A DNA stretch of 64,000 bases from Malania oleifera (GCF_029873635.1 NC_080419.1:66492823-66556822); one strand, 5' to 3'. Numbered from the stretch's first letter, positions 22,364 to 34,747 are shown. Notes: generated by a model not told the origin, from the sequence alone. Program-made: numbers and translations.

Positions 22364-23100
22364 ATGGCGAGTACTTCGACAGCCAAGTTTAAGGTGGAGC
22401 CCTTTAATGGGAAAAATGATTTCAGTCTGCGGCAAAGCACTATGAAGGATGTGTTGGTCCAACAAGGATTAATTAAGGTACTGTATGGGAAAGATAAGAA
22501 GCAAGAGACCATGTCAGATGATCAGTAGGAGGATCTAGAAATGAAAGTAGTAAGTGTCATTCGCTTAAATTTAGCTCCAGAAATTAAATACAATGTGTTA
22601 AATGAAACATCACCAACTGAGCTTTGGAAAATATTGCAGAAAATATTTGTATATCCAAGTCCCTGGTTAATAGACTATATTTGAAGAAACTATTATATCA
22701 GTTGAGGATGACAGAGGGCGTAGAAGTCAGAGACCACCTCAATTATTTCAATAAGATAATCATGTAGTTGCTGAGTATTGAGGTAAAAATTGAGGAGGAA
22801 GATAAAGCATTGATTCTGTTGAATTTTCTTCCCAGTTCACTTGATACTTTGAAAACCACACTACTGCTAAGTAAGGAGACTCTTACAGTTGATGAGGTAA
22901 CTACTGCCATTCTGGAGAGTAAGAATTTTTACAAACTAGATCATCTTGAACATAGAGAAGGTTTGGTGGCTAAGGGTGAGTCTAGCCAACAGCGGAGCAG
23001 GAGTTCTAGCAGGGGTGATTAGAATCGAGGGAAACCTCAATCCAAGTCCAACGGTAAGAGTGGGAACTAGATGAGTTGTTGTTTTTATTGTGGGAAAGAA
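22364..23100 (+). pseudogene. gag of copia H
   Basis: I place the start at ATG 22364 (MASTSTAKFKVEPFNGKNDF), which matches the usual copia Gag opening. The open frame upstream of it is not conserved. The gag core follows (LNETSPTELWKIL), then a frameshift near 22655, after which the text continues in a second frame (SKSLVNRLYLKK, LSSIEVKI-type region, LLNFLPSS). An RNA-binding CCHC knuckle CFYCGKEGHMKKDC spans 23080-23121. Stops at 22765, 23020 and 23068 interrupt it. Gag would package element RNA. Confidence 0.82.
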
Positions 23101-24690
23101 GGGCATATGAAGAAGGACTGTCTAACGAGGAAAAGAGATTTAGAGGAAAAGAACAGGAAGAAGACTGAACAGGCTACTGTAGTGAAGAGTAGTTCATTAG
23201 TTTTTAATGGGGGTCTTTTGGCTATTACTACAGGTTCTAGTTACTTAGTCGATACCTGGACTTTGGATTCAGTGTGCTCATATCATATGTGTCCATACAG
23301 GGACTAGTTTGACTCCTATGAACCAATCTCTAGAGGGACAGTGTTAATGGGCAATCATGCTTCCTGTGGTATTCTTGGTATTGAAACGGTCACAATTAGG
23401 ATATTTAATGGTGCGGTTTGAACCATCAAGGATGTGAGGCATGTTCTAGATCTGAAAAAGAATCTGATTTCCTTGGGCTCTTTGGACAGTAATGGTTTCT
23501 CTTTTTCAACTAGGGATGGTGTGCTGAAAGTGGCTAGAGGTTCACTCGTAGTAATAAAGGGTCATCTAAGGAATAATTTGTACACTCTAATGGGTAGCAC
23601 AGTGACAGGTGGAGCTGCATCTAGTACCTCTTCAGATACAGATATAGATGATACTACTCTGTGGCATATGAGGCTAGGTCACATCAGTAAGTGTGGTTTG
23701 CAGGAGCTGCACAGACAGAACTTACTGAGAGGTAATTCTTATTGTAAGCTTAATTTCTATAAATACTGTTGGTTTAGTAAACAGCACAAGGTGAGTTTCA
23801 GAACAGGAAAGCATACGAGCAAGGAGGTGCTAGAGTACATTCATTTAGATGTATGGGGTCTAGCACAAGTACAGTCTAACTGTGGTGTTATTTATTTTGT
23901 CTCATTTATTGATGACTTTTCCAAGAAAGTCTGGGTGTATTTTCTAAAGCATAGGAGTGAGGTATTCAGTAAGTTCAAGGAATGGAAAGCTTAGGTAGAT
24001 AAGCAAACAGGGAAACAGGTGAAGTTTCTGAGAACTAACAATGAATTGGAGTACAAAAACATCCAGTTCATTGACTTCTGTAAGGAAGAGGGGATCACTA
24101 GGCACTATGCAGTTCCACATGGGCCACAACATAATGGGGTGGCAGAAAGGATGACCAAAACATTACTAGAGAGGGCAAGGTGTATGAGGATTCAAGTTGA
24201 TCTTCCTAAGTCATTTTGGGCAGAAGCAGTGAGTATGGCATGCTACCTGGTAAACAAGTCTCCTTCTGCAACTATTATTGCAAAGGTTCCTGAGGAGGTA
24301 TGGATAGGTAAGCCAGTAGATTACTCTGTGTTGAGATTATTTGGTTTTCCATCATATGTGCATGTGCAAGAATAGGATAGATCAAAGTTGGACTATAAGT
24401 CCAAACCATGCGTATTTCTTGGTTTCCAAGAATGAGTGAAGGGATACCGGTTATGGGACCCTATAGCACGAAAGGTGTCATTAGAAGGAATGTGGTCTTT
24501 GATAAGGAAGTCATATTAAAGGAGAATGTTGATAAGAAGGTGGATTCTAATTCAACGGGAGTACCTATTCAGGTGGAGTAAGACAGTATTCAGCATTTAG
24601 GTATGGGTAATACTCAGACTACTATTGTTGATTCTATTGCACAAGATACAGTGAGGCAGGTTACAGTTCGTCAGGAAGACAGGTGATAGA
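23101..24690 (+). pseudogene. Protease and integrase of copia H
   Basis: The protease opens at WTLDSVCSYHM near 23260, where relatives have LDSGCS or LDSACS. The catalytic Asp is kept. The pre-integrase motif LWHMRLGHIS lies near 23660. The integrase core has YIHLDVWG (first Asp kept) and LRTNNELEY where relatives have RTDNGLEF, so the second catalytic Asp is Asn. NGVAERM keeps the Glu. Stops at 23305, 23418, 23992, 24373 and 24434 interrupt a single frame. The stop at 23992 replaces a likely Trp (KA*VDKQ). Confidence 0.84.
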
Positions 24691-24699
24691 CATGAGCCT

Positions 24700-26361
24700 A
24701 TGGGGCTAGCCACCAGTAGAGAAAGGAGGAATGTTAAGCCTTTGGTTAGGTATGGGTTTAAGGACTTAGTTGCATTTGCTCTAATTACTAGTAATGGAGA
24801 TCTTTGTGATTTTCAGGAAGCAGTTCAGAGTTCTGAACGAGATAGTTGGCTTGGACCCATTGTTAAGGAGATGGAGTCTCTTTATAAGAATGGCACTTGG
24901 GTGTTGGTTCATAAGTCCAAGGACAAGAAGCTGATTGGTTGTAAGTGGATTTTCAGAAAGAAAGAACCTACTTTAGAATTAGAAAAGATAAAATATAAGG
25001 CCAGGTTAGTAGCAAAAGGATACAAACAGGAAGAAGGTATAGATTATAATGAAATCTTTTCTCCTATTGTTAAGCATACTTCTATTAGATCCTTGTTAGC
25101 ATTGGTTGCCATGCATGATTTAGATTTAGAAGATATGGATGTAAAGACAGCTTTCTTTCATGGTGAGTTGGAGGAAGATATCTTTATGGAGCAACCAAAG
25201 AGTTTTGTGGAAAAAGGTAAAGAGCACCTGGTATGTAAGTTGAATAGGTCTCTTTATGATTTAAAGCAATCCCCTAGGCAATGGTATAAGAGGTTTGATT
25301 CTTATATGTTGAGGATTGGGTATGTTAGAAGCAGTTATGACATTTTTGTTTACTTTAGATTGCTTAACAGTGGCGTATATGTGATTTTTATGCTATATGT
25401 GGATGACATGTTGATTGCCTCTAACAGTACTAATGGGTTGAATGTGTTGAAAGCCAGTTTACAGGATGAGTTTGAGATGAAGGATCTTGGTACAGCTAAA
25501 AAGATCTTTGGCATGGAAATCAGGAGGGACAGACAATAGAAGAAGATATGGTTGTCATAGGGTAAGTATATTGAGAAGGTGTTGGAAAGGTTTAACATGG
25601 ATAAGGCTAAACCGGTAAGTACATCTCTAGCTGCTCATTTTCAATTGTCTTCTAAACTGTGTCCTACTAATGAGGATAAGTTGGATATGGTTAGTGTGTC
25701 TTATGCCAGTGTAGTAGGGAGTCTGATGTATGCTATGGTACGTAGTAGACGAAACTTGTCATATGCAGTTAATTTGGTAAGCAAATATATGGCTAATCCA
25801 AGTAGAATGCATTGGAATACGGTGAAATGGATTTTCATATATTTGCGTGGCACTTCTGATTATGGTATCCTAATTGAAAGTACTGATGATTGTAATGTTC
25901 AGAGTTATGTGGACTCCGATTATATAGGTAATTTGGATAATAGGAGGTCTACTTATGGCTTCATTTTTACCATGGATGATGGTTCCATTAGTTGGAAGGC
26001 TATGTTGCAACCTACTACAGCTTTGTCTACTACAGAAGCTGAATATATAGCTTTGGCAAAGGTAGGTAAGGAGGCTTTGTGGTTAACTTGACTGAGTCAG
26101 AAACTTGGTATTATACAGGATAGGTTACACATATTCTGTGATATCCAGAGTGCGATCCACTTGGCAAAGAATCAGGTCTACCACTCTCACACGAAACATA
26201 TTGATGTGTGGTACCATGCAGTTCAAGGTTGGGTTGAAAGTGGTAAGTTCCAGTTATTGAAGATCCACGTAGATGAAAATGCTACAGATATGCTCACGAA
26301 GCCTGTTACATTAGCTAAGTTCAAGTGCTATCTGGACTTAGTTAATGTAGTCTCTTGTTGA
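24700..26361 (+). pseudogene. Reverse transcriptase and RNase H of copia H
   Basis: The RT block 24700-25539 is open for 280 codons. It has [61 protein letters not shown] and the catalytic box YVDD at 25396-25407. After two stops (25537 and about 25557) it continues as 25579-26091 (PVSTSLAAHF, VGSLMYAMV, SYVDSDYIGNLDNRRSTYGFIF, ALSTTEAEYIAL) and 26161-26361, which holds HIDVWYHAVQGWV and the C-terminal DMLTKPVT. RNase H is therefore present to its end. All parts share one frame. This is the best-kept polymerase in the window apart from its stops. Confidence 0.88.
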
Positions 26362-26434
26362 TTGTTGACAGAGCATCCTAGAGCATGGGGATGGAATGTT
26401 GTGCTTGGCTATTACTAAAAGCCAAGGTGGAGAT

Positions 26435-26842
26435 TGTTAGAAAATATGTTTATTTTTATTTATTTATTATGGCTTTTATCACAGCCATTAGGTCGTCTCT
26501 AAATCTAACTGTTGTTTGGTGTCATATATATATATTTAAGCCATGGGAAAATATATGGATTGCTTATCATTTTGTGCAAAGTGAGAGAGGGGTTCTCTCT
26601 AGGAAGAACTTTTCTTCTATAGGTTGAAGGTAAAGGGGTGTAAAGGGGATTTAGGATCGGGGAGAGACTGATCAGATCTTGTACTGCCATTGTTTCATAG
26701 TGAATTTTTCTCCAGGTGCACGCTCTGTGGATGTAGGCAACCTTGCCGAACCATGTAAAATCTCTCGTCTCCATTTTTCTGTGAATGTTCTTTGTGTGAT
26801 TTATTTTGTTGATTGGAAGATTAAAATTGTTGCGGGTCAACA
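26435..26842 (+). repeat. 3' LTR of copia H with preceding purine tract
   Basis: Starts TGTTAGAAAATATG and ends GGGTCAACA, next to TGATT. The primer for plus-strand synthesis is probably AAGGTGGAGA (26424-26433), directly before the LTR. Confidence 0.9.
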
Positions 26843-26847
26843 TGATT

Positions 26848-27031
26848 CTTCTCTCACAAATGCACCACACATAAGTTTTGATTGTAGAAATCTCACCCTC
26901 TTCCTCACTAGGACTTATCACAAAACAATCCCTGGATGGTCTATTTATAAACTGTGCATGGTGGAAGGAAATAGTGTTTGAAATTTTTAATTTTTAATTC
27001 AAAATTTCAACCTTCATAACCACCAACCAAT
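26848..27031. other. Short unique flank between copia H and the next LTR
   Basis: AT-rich, with no recognisable gene or motif. It was continuous with 21507 before insertion of H. Confidence 0.5.
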
Positions 27032-27284
27032 TGTTAGCCTCAAGTTTTTTTTTTTTTTAACTTGGTTTTGATGATAACAAACTATATTATAGACTAATGG
27101 CTTTGTGTTTAAGTTGTGTTTTACAGGAATAAGGCCACTAAAGTTGAAAATTTGAGAGAATATGTTGAAGACTTAGTTTGATTTATTTTTATTTGTCGAC
27201 AGTCACTTTTTGGCCAAAAACACTTTGACCTAAACAAAGACAAAATCAAAGGAAATACTAAAAAAGAAAACAAAATCGCACTAG

Positions 27285-27608
27285 GCTGTCGACTGGCCAC
27301 TTAGGGCTGTCGACTGGTCTTCCCTCCATGAATAGATCAGATGTTGGCACCCATCTTGTAGATGGTCAAACGGACCCTTAAGATGGTTGACCAGCCTACC
27401 TAAAATTTAATTTTTTGAGTTTTCTTCACACAATTAGCAAAATATTTTGGACCAACCACATGTCCTTTTGATGTTTCAAGTCAATTGTCAACTATGGTAG
27501 TTAATGGTTGTAGTTATTGTCTTTTTTTAGTAGTTATTTTCAAACTTTAGTCTTTGAAATTCAAATTCAAAAATTGTTTTCCCTACCTTCCATTGAAGTT
27601 CTATAAAA
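27285..27608 (+). promoter_or_regulatory. Palindromic-word array and TATA box in the SIRE-like LTR
   Basis: GGCTGTCGACTGGCC (27284), GGCTGTCGACTGGTC (27306), GATGGTCAAACGG (27361) and GATGGTTGACCAGCC (27383) are followed by TATAAAA at 27602-27608. It has the same layout as the U3 arrays of the Tekay and SIRE D elements but a different word. Confidence 0.5.
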
Positions 27609-28487
27609 GGACCTCCCATGGGAGACTTTAGGACACGTCTGAGTGGGGGCAATGTGAGGGTTTCAAGATCAAATTGTGGGTTTTAAGAAGGTTTTTTATT
27701 GTAGGAGAGAAAGAAGGGATTCCATGATCCTTTTCTTTTGAAAAAGGGTTTTGGGAGTGTGATTCAAAGTGAGAAGCCATTCAATTTACCTATAGAAGGT
27801 TATCTTCAAAAAATGTTAGTGTCAAACCCTTTACTTCATTCATTTCCACACATTTGATTGATTTTGACATATTGAAGCATATATGTGTTTCTTTGAATGT
27901 TATGATTTATGTTTCAAGATTTCTTTATTTTCCTATATCAAAATTGAATGTTATGAGTAGTAGGACATGTTTTGTCAAAATCACATGCATATATTGAAGT
28001 TCTTCTTTAGGCAGTCGATCGACTTATGCAAGTGGTCAACTAGCCTCTCTATTTTGAAAATGTAATTGTTGGCTATAGGAAGTTGACCACCCTCTACATA
28101 TGGTTGACCACCACATCCTTAGAGTGCATATTTTACCCTCTCTTTTGATTTCCTTTGGGATTTCAAGTGTACCGGTGTCTCTACACATGGTATAACACCT
28201 TGGATTAACATAGATTGATCCTTTTTTAAAAGTTTTAATAATTTCTCTATGTAAAAATCATTTTTTTCATAAAACATAAGTTCATTTAGATGATTTTTTT
28301 TCTTAAAAACATTAATTTTTTTGCAAATTCTTTTAAATTATTTGGAGTCACACATCTATGAAGTGGCATTTGGAAGTTCTCCAATTTTTTCAATGACGGT
28401 CAAGTCGAGTTTGTGGTTCTCCTTCCAAAAATTCACACTTTTTCAAAATGCTTTTTTATGATTTTCTCCTTAAATAAACGAAAATGT

Positions 28488-28492
28488 CTTTA
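28488..28492. repeat. Target-site duplication of element C (left copy)
   Basis: CTTTA here and CTTTA at 36941-36945 abut the LTR ends exactly. Confidence 0.92.
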
Positions 28493-29704
28493 TGTAACGA
28501 CCTGCTTAATTTGCTATATAATTAATTACCCTGATACCACTAATTAGTCATATAATAAAATCAACCCGAACCCATGGGTAGCGGGGATACACCTATCATA
28601 TACAGCGGAAACTTAAGTAGCAGTAAAAATAAATTACATTACAATCTCCAAACCATAAAGTGCATAATACCAGAGTTATCTACAATGCACCATAATACTA
28701 TATATGTCCATCCTCTAACATCAAAAGATACATCAAGAATCTTTCAACAAAACCTATTGATCCTAGCCCAAAAGCTTACCCTCCTAGTGGGGTAGTACAA
28801 CTGTCTCAACGGCGACCTCGGTCCGTCGGTCTTTCTAGGTTCCCTGAAATAGTTTATGCTGGGGGTGAGACACCTCTCAGTAAGGGAAATAAACTAAATA
28901 CAGTTGTGTGATAACATGAATATTTAGATGCTATTATAAACATATAGTACATTTCACATATTTGGAAACTGATAATGTCATAACTGATTAAACATATCAT
29001 TTCATAAATATACTAATTCATACTGCATATCACCATTCATAAAATCATCTGATATAACTAGTAATTATGAAATTATACCCAGGATGCATAGTTAGCTAAT
29101 GTCATGTATTATCCCCTATGACGGGCTGTGCAGCCCGAATGCGGGACCCGACAAAGGTTGGTCGACCACTGCCGAGTCAAAAATGTCTGTAAATACGATC
29201 CGGAATACTAGGTGAACATCTACAACTCTATAGTGAAAGCCACATCGACTATCCATCTCCCATCCCCTTTACTAGTACGGGCGGACTCTGGCCCAGATTG
29301 CTAGGTGGACGTCTACAACTCTACACTGAAAGTCACATCGACTATCCATCTCCCACCCACTTTACTAGCAGGGGCGGTTAGCACAAGTCTGAATGGAACT
29401 GATCTATTTAGCTATGGTACCGTGCTCCTAGAAACTAAACTACCATCCGAGTTCTAATAACATACAATACAGGAGAAGGTCAAGAAAGAAATTTGTCAAC
29501 GAATGCTTACTCCTCATCGACGAAGTTCAGAACTGCGATAAAGCCTCTCAGTATCTTCTCATCGACAAGACACGTCCCCATCGACGAGCCCCTTATTATG
29601 CTCGTCAACGAACTCCCTGTGTTCGTCAACGACACCCTGTTTAATTTCCTTCTTTTCTCTCCTCCTCCTATTATTAAATTATAATAATTATGCGGGTCTC
29701 TACA
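28493..29704 (-). repeat. 3' LTR of element C (about 970 bp deleted)
   Basis: 1212 bp against 2180 bp in the partner. Both ends match the partner. At about 29473-29476 the sequence jumps from the equivalent of 35690 to that of 36713, losing the segment with the donor-like GTAAG, most of the long R-U5 start, the TATA box and the microsatellites. The GTCGAC array (29494-29635) is kept. Confidence 0.88.
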
Positions 29705-29716
29705 TTTTCCCCTCCT
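29705..29716 (-). other. Polypurine tract of element C
   Basis: Minus-strand AGGAGGGGAAAA directly before the TGTAGAGACCC start of the 3' LTR. It is the plus-strand primer position and matches GAGGAGGGGAGAA of element B. Confidence 0.88.
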
Positions 29717-30004
29717 TATAAAAATTTCGTCCTAGAAATTTGCTATACATATGATTCATCATCCCTTAAAGGTTAACGGTTTACTTATTTTATTATTTAC
29801 CCACACTTATGGTGGAGGAATACCGTGGTTACATTCCAAGTTCTGGGAGATTACATATATAAAATAAAAATTCTCCCAAAACCAAAAGACTACTTACTAA
29901 CTAAATTACTGCATGTACCTGCAAAAGAAATATTACATAATCACTTACACCTTCCCTGATTATGACTGAACTCCATGGAACAATTGCGGATATTTCTGCA
30001 TTAT
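29717..30004 (-). other. 3' untranslated region of element C
   Basis: Between the chromodomain stop and the polypurine tract. It contains minus-strand AATGTAACCACGGTATTCC (29814-29836), the counterpart of the sequence that forms the left end of element B. No gene is seen. Confidence 0.7.
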
Positions 30005-31345
30005 CTATTCCTCGAGCTCCCAAGAAGCTTCTTCTATTGCGTGATTCCTCCACAGCACTTTTACTAAAGAAATCTTCTTATTGCATAATTCCTGCTCTTT
30101 TCTGTCCAAAATCTGTACTAGTACCTCCTCATAAACTAGTGAATCACTAAGCTTTAATTCACCATATCTGATTACATAAGACAGATCTGGCACATATTTC
30201 CTCAAAATGGAAACATGGAATACGTTGTGTGTCTTGGACAACACAGGTGGTAAAGCGAACTTGTAGGCAACTGGCCCCACTTTCTCTAAAATCTCAAATG
30301 GGCCAATAAACCTATTGCTAAGTTTACCTTTCCTTTCGAACCTTATAACCCCCTTTAACGGAGCTATTTTCAAAAACACATGATCACTAATATTAAATTT
30401 TAATTTCTTACAACTGTTATCGGGATAACTCTTTTGTCGGCTCTGAGCTGCACTGATTCTATCTCTGATGAGCCGAACCTTATCATATGATTGCTGCACT
30501 AGTTCAAGTCCCACAACTCGCCATTCACCCATCTCGTCCCAATATAAAGGAAAAATACATCTCCTACCGTAAAGTGCTTCAAACGGTGCCTTGCCAATGC
30601 TGGCCTGATAACTGTTATTATACACAAACTCCACCAGCGACATAAAATGGGTCCAACTACACCCAAAATCTAGCATGCACGCTCGAAGCATGTCTTCTAA
30701 AATATTTATCATCCTCTCAATCTTCCCGTCTGATTGCGTATGGAACGTTGTGCTAAAAGATAACTGGGACTCTAGAGCCTCCTTCAAGCTCCTCCAAAAA
30801 AGCGACGTGAAACGCGAGTCTCGATCTGACACTATAGACACTAGCACTCCGTGAGAATGGACTATCTCTTGAATATAAATCTCTGTCATGCGGTTAAGGG
30901 AGTAGCTAATCTTGATAGGAAGGAAATGGGTGGTCTTAGTCAAATGATCTACAATAACCCAAATCGCATTCTGGCCATGCAATACTGATGGCAGCCCTGA
31001 AATAAAATTCATGGATATGTGATCCCATTTCCACTCTAGGATAAATAGTGGCTGCAACTGACCTGCCAGCCTCTGGTGCTCAACTTTTACCTGCTGGCAC
31101 GTCAAACACTGTGCTATATATTTAGAAGTCTCCTTCTTCATACCACTCCACTAATACGACTTTCGCAGATCCTTATACATTTTTGTACTCTCGAGATGAA
31201 CTGTGTATAAAGATCTATGAGCCTCCTCTAAAATGGTCTTCCTGATATCAACATCGGCAGGAACACATAATCTGGAACAGAACCACAAAGCTCCATCATC
31301 TGTAATACAAAACTCCTCTCCTTGACCATTCTGCACTCTGACCAA
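30005..31345 (-). pseudogene. Integrase with chromodomain, element C (nearly intact)
   Basis: The zinc-binding part is in 31151-31345 (LHxxSSx-type region, ending MYKDLRKSY), separated by one stop from the 378-codon frame 31141-30005. That frame carries CLTCQQVK, WKWDHISMNFISGLP, VSDRDSRFTSLFW, SDGKIERMINILEDML, ALYGRRCIFPLYWDEMGE, the SH3-like VFLKIAPLKGV and GPFEILEKVGPVAYKFALP, and the chromodomain LVQILDRKEQEL to WRNHAIEEASWELEE. The first catalytic Asp (MDF in relatives) is Asn, while the second Asp and the Glu are kept. The chromodomain stops right after WELEE, so its last helix residues are lost. The protein would insert cDNA into chromatin, but the D-to-N change should abolish catalysis. 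Confidence 0.87.
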
Positions 31346-31393
31346 TACCTCTGCTAACTCTGGATCATCTTTCTGAGCAGCTTTAATCTTTTC

Positions 31394-32970
31394 CTACAGA
31401 GTAGGCTGCACCACTAAACTAGCAATACATACCAAAGGACTATTATTAACCAACTCTATGCTGAGTCTCTCCAGGTCCATCATAATTGGATACTGGATCT
31501 CCATAGCTGCCAATGCTGGTCCCACAGACTTCCTACTTAATGCATCAGCTACCACATTTACTTTTCCTAGGTGGTAACTGATAGTGCAGTCAAAATCTTT
31601 AATAAGCTCCAACCACCTTCTCTGTCTCTTGTTCAATTCCTTCTGAGTGAAGAAATACTTTAGACTCTTATGGTCGGAGAAGATTTCACATCGCTCGCCA
31701 TACAAGTAATGCCTCCAAATCTTCAATGCATATACTACTATAGCCAATTCAAGATCATGGGTAGGGTAGTTCTTTTCATATTCTTTCGACTGCCTGGAAG
31801 CATATGCTACCACTCTACCATGATCCATCAATACAAAGCCAAGTCCCTTTAAGGACACATCATTATAATAACATAACCCTCACCCCTTGACGGGATGATC
31901 AACACTAGTGTCGTGACAAGCATCTGCTTCAATTCCTAAAAACTCTACTCACAGCTATCATCGCACTAAAATCTGGCGTTCTTCCTAGTCAATCGTGTCA
32001 AAGGCCCTAATAACGCTGAGAATCCTTCAACAAAATGACGGTAATAACCAGCTAGCCCCATTAAACTCCTGATCTCCTAGACGATCCTCGGTTTAGCCCA
32101 ATTCACTACCGTATCAATGTTACTACGATCCATAGAAATTCCATTCCCTGAGATAACATGCCCCAAAAACACAACTTTCTCAAGCCAAAGTTCACATTTA
32201 CTGAACTTGGCGTACAACTTCTTTTCCTTGAGCATCTATAAAACCTGCCTTAAATGCGTCTCGTACTCCTCACAGCTCCTTGAATAGACCAGTACGTCAT
32301 CAATAAAAATAACAACAAACTGGTCCAAATATTGGTAGAAGATCCTATTCATCAAATCCATGAATATTGCAAGAGCATTCGTCAAACCAAAAGGCATGAC
32401 GAGGAATTCATAATGCCCATATCAAGTCCTAAAAGTCATCTTTGATATGTCTTCTACCCTTACCTTTACTTGATGATAACCTGATCTGAGATCAATCTTA
32501 GAATACACCCGTGTACCCTGGAGCTAATCAAATAAATCATCTATATGGGGTAGAGGATACTTATTCTTAATTCTCACCTTATTAATTTCCCTATAATCTA
32601 TACACATCCTCATGGACCCGTCTTTCTTCTTCACAAATAATATTGGAGCACCCCACGGAGATACACTGGGTCGTATAAAACCCTTGTAAAGTAAATCTTG
32701 CAACTGATTCTTTAATTCTGCAACCTCTGCTGCCGCCATTCGGCAAGGTGCTTTAGAGATTAGCGTTGTACCTGGAAGTAGATCAATAGGAAAATTTACC
32801 TCACGATCAGGTGGCAAACCTAGTAATTCATCTAGAAACACATCTAGGAATTCTTTTACTACTGGTGTATTAATGAGCTTTAATTCATTCCCTGTCATTT
32901 CCTTCACAAAGGCTACGAATCCTTGACAACCACTCAAAAGCAGTCTTCTCACCTGAATAGCTAAAACCAA
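31394..32970 (-). pseudogene. Reverse transcriptase and RNase H, element C
   Basis: The RT opening (148 codons, 32970-32524) has [33 protein letters not shown] and [10 protein letters not shown]. Then come a stop, [11 protein letters not shown], the FIDD box at 32296-32307 and AGYYRHFVEGFS. The RNase H block 31858-31394 starts just after the first catalytic Asp site, where the upstream text VIIMMCP has drifted out of frame. It keeps [36 protein letters not shown] and the connection DALSRK. At least five stops or frame changes lie between 31860 and 32520. Confidence 0.85.
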
Positions 32971-32999
32971 CTAAGGTAGAGATTGCACTCGCGACCCTA

Positions 33000-33417
33000 T
33001 AAATATGAATTTTGGTCTTCCTGGAGGTCTGAATATCACTTCTCTCGAACGACAATCTATATTGGCAAAGTTAGCTACTAGCCAATCCATTCCGAATATG
33101 ACATCAAACCCATGCATGTCCAGAACTATCAAATCAGTAAATAAAATTCTCCTTTGAATATTAACTGGACAGCCTTAGAGCACCCCACTACACCTCACTA
33201 CTGACCCGATCGATGTAGTTACTAACAATTTCGTTTCTAATAACTGTGTTTCTTTCCCATAAAATTTAATACAACCCATAGAAACGAACGAGTGTGTGGC
33301 ACCTGAATCAAATAATGCAATAACTTTAAACGAAAACATGTTAACCATACCTGTCACCACGTCGCCGGTTGTCTCAGCATCACCCGGCGTCAAAGCAAAA
33401 ACTCTAACTTGAGCCAT
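33000..33417 (-). pseudogene. Protease of element C
   Basis: The 80-codon block from 33417 to 33175 holds GDVVTGMVNMFSFKVIALFDSGATHSFVS, with the DSGATHSF active site. It stops at 33175 and continues with VLDMHGFDVIFGMDWL-like text to about 33000 in a shifted frame. It would process Gag-Pol. Confidence 0.82.
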
Positions 33418-33419
33418 AT

Positions 33420-34443
33420 TCCTCTGCTAGCCTCCACGTGGCACCTAATAGCCTCCCTGAGTAGGTCTAGGAGTGGGAGCAACACCAATTTGAACCTGGC
33501 AATCTCTCATCATATGCCCCTACTTCCTACATCTGTAGCAAATACCTCACCCCGCACGGCACTCACCCGGGTGTCTCTTCCCACAAGTCGGGCAAGCTAG
33601 AAAAGGCTACATACCCTGAAAACCACGATTCCCTGTCTCCTACCTCCAGTCTCTGTAGTAGCCACCTCTCTTCCACAAACCATAACTGGACCCCTACTAG
33701 GAACCAGATGACGTGGATCTTTTCCTCTGTCTCTGCTCCTCGGCCTCTAATTGCTTTCCAACTTCTGCTATAGTTGCTCTGTCTACTAGCTCAACAAAAT
33801 CTTGTAATTTCAGTATCGACACATGCTTATATATTTCTCTCCTCAGACCTCTTTCAAATTGTCTTACCTTCATTGTCTCATCTGGAATAATGTATGGGGC
33901 GAAGCGAGATAGTTCAATGAACTTCGCTGCGTACTGCTACACTGTCCGTTGTCCCTGCTTTAGATTCAAGAACTCGTCTATTTTAGCCTCCTTGGACGAG
34001 CCTGGAAAATACCTCTTAAAGAATATCTCCCTAAATCGCTCTCATGACATCTCTATAGGCACTGTCATCTATTGCTCCAGGAGTTTCACTGTCGTCCACC
34101 ATCTTCTGGCCTCTCCAATCAATTTATATGTAGCAAACAGCACCCTCTGCTCCTCAGTACACTATAGCACTGCAAACACTTTCTCAATCTCCTGCACCCA
34201 GTTTTCAGCGACAATAAGATCAGTTCCCCCTAAGAAAACCAAAGGATTCATCTTAATAAACTTCTCAATCAAGCAATCATGGCCTGCAGATGAACCACCC
34301 AGCTCTCTGAAGTTCCTAGAAATTTCAGTCATGACTTGCTGTGCCACGTTGCATAGTACTACATCTGAATCACCACCCACAGCGCTTGAGGACCCAGCAG
34401 CCTCATTACCACTAGTATGTGCACTACTACCTCCAGGGTCCAT
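33420..34443 (-). pseudogene. gag of element C
   Basis: ATG at 34443-34441 opens a 93-codon block (DSDVVLCNVAQQVMTEISRN, FIKMNPLVFLGG, AENWVQEIEKVF). Later parts are interrupted by stops, but the gag core remains recognisable on the minus strand, as does the zinc knuckle CPTCGKRHPGEC near 33560-33600. A long open frame on the plus strand (33713-34456) is the antisense of this gag and is not a gene. Confidence 0.82.
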
Positions 34444-34747
34444 CTTGAAAATATAATAAACTTAGCTTAGGACCCTATCAAATGTAACATATCATCTAAC
34501 TTGTATATTATATCCTTAACTAATTCATCCCCCTGATCTTAGTTCAAGGCTCAATCCTACAACCTAAATACCCAACCCAACAATAGTTTACTATGACTTT
34601 CCTGAAATCGTCACCCTAAGAAAGACACTCAAACCATCATGGAAGTCCTGCATCTAGACTACAAAACCAAACCTCAAATTCCCTTATCCTATACTCTGGT
34701 ATTATTACTACTGTATTCTAGAGTCTACAGAACCTAACATCCTAGGC
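34444..34747 (-). other. Leader of element C between primer site and gag
   Basis: Non-coding leader with words shared with elements A and B (complement of GACTTTCCTGAAATCGTCACCC at 34594-34615). No separate feature is seen. Confidence 0.65.

Larger units (their letters stand above)
21513..26842 (+). mobile_element. Ty1/copia Tork/Tnt1-like element H
   Basis: Complete in outline: short LTRs (21513-21926 and 26435-26842), a tRNA-Met-type primer site, one gag-pol frame in the order gag, protease, integrase, RT, RNase H, and a purine-rich tract before the 3' LTR. The order integrase before RT defines copia. Phrases such as RYGFKDLVAFALITSNGD and the short LTR suggest Tork/Tnt1-like, which I infer from memory of the families. 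The coding frame carries one frameshift (near 22655) and about ten stops, so it is dead. Confidence 0.88.

Noticed and set aside
33713..34456. 247-codon open frame on the plus strand
   Set aside because: It is the antisense of the gag of element C (gag motifs and the zinc knuckle are on the minus strand). The translation has no family-like features.
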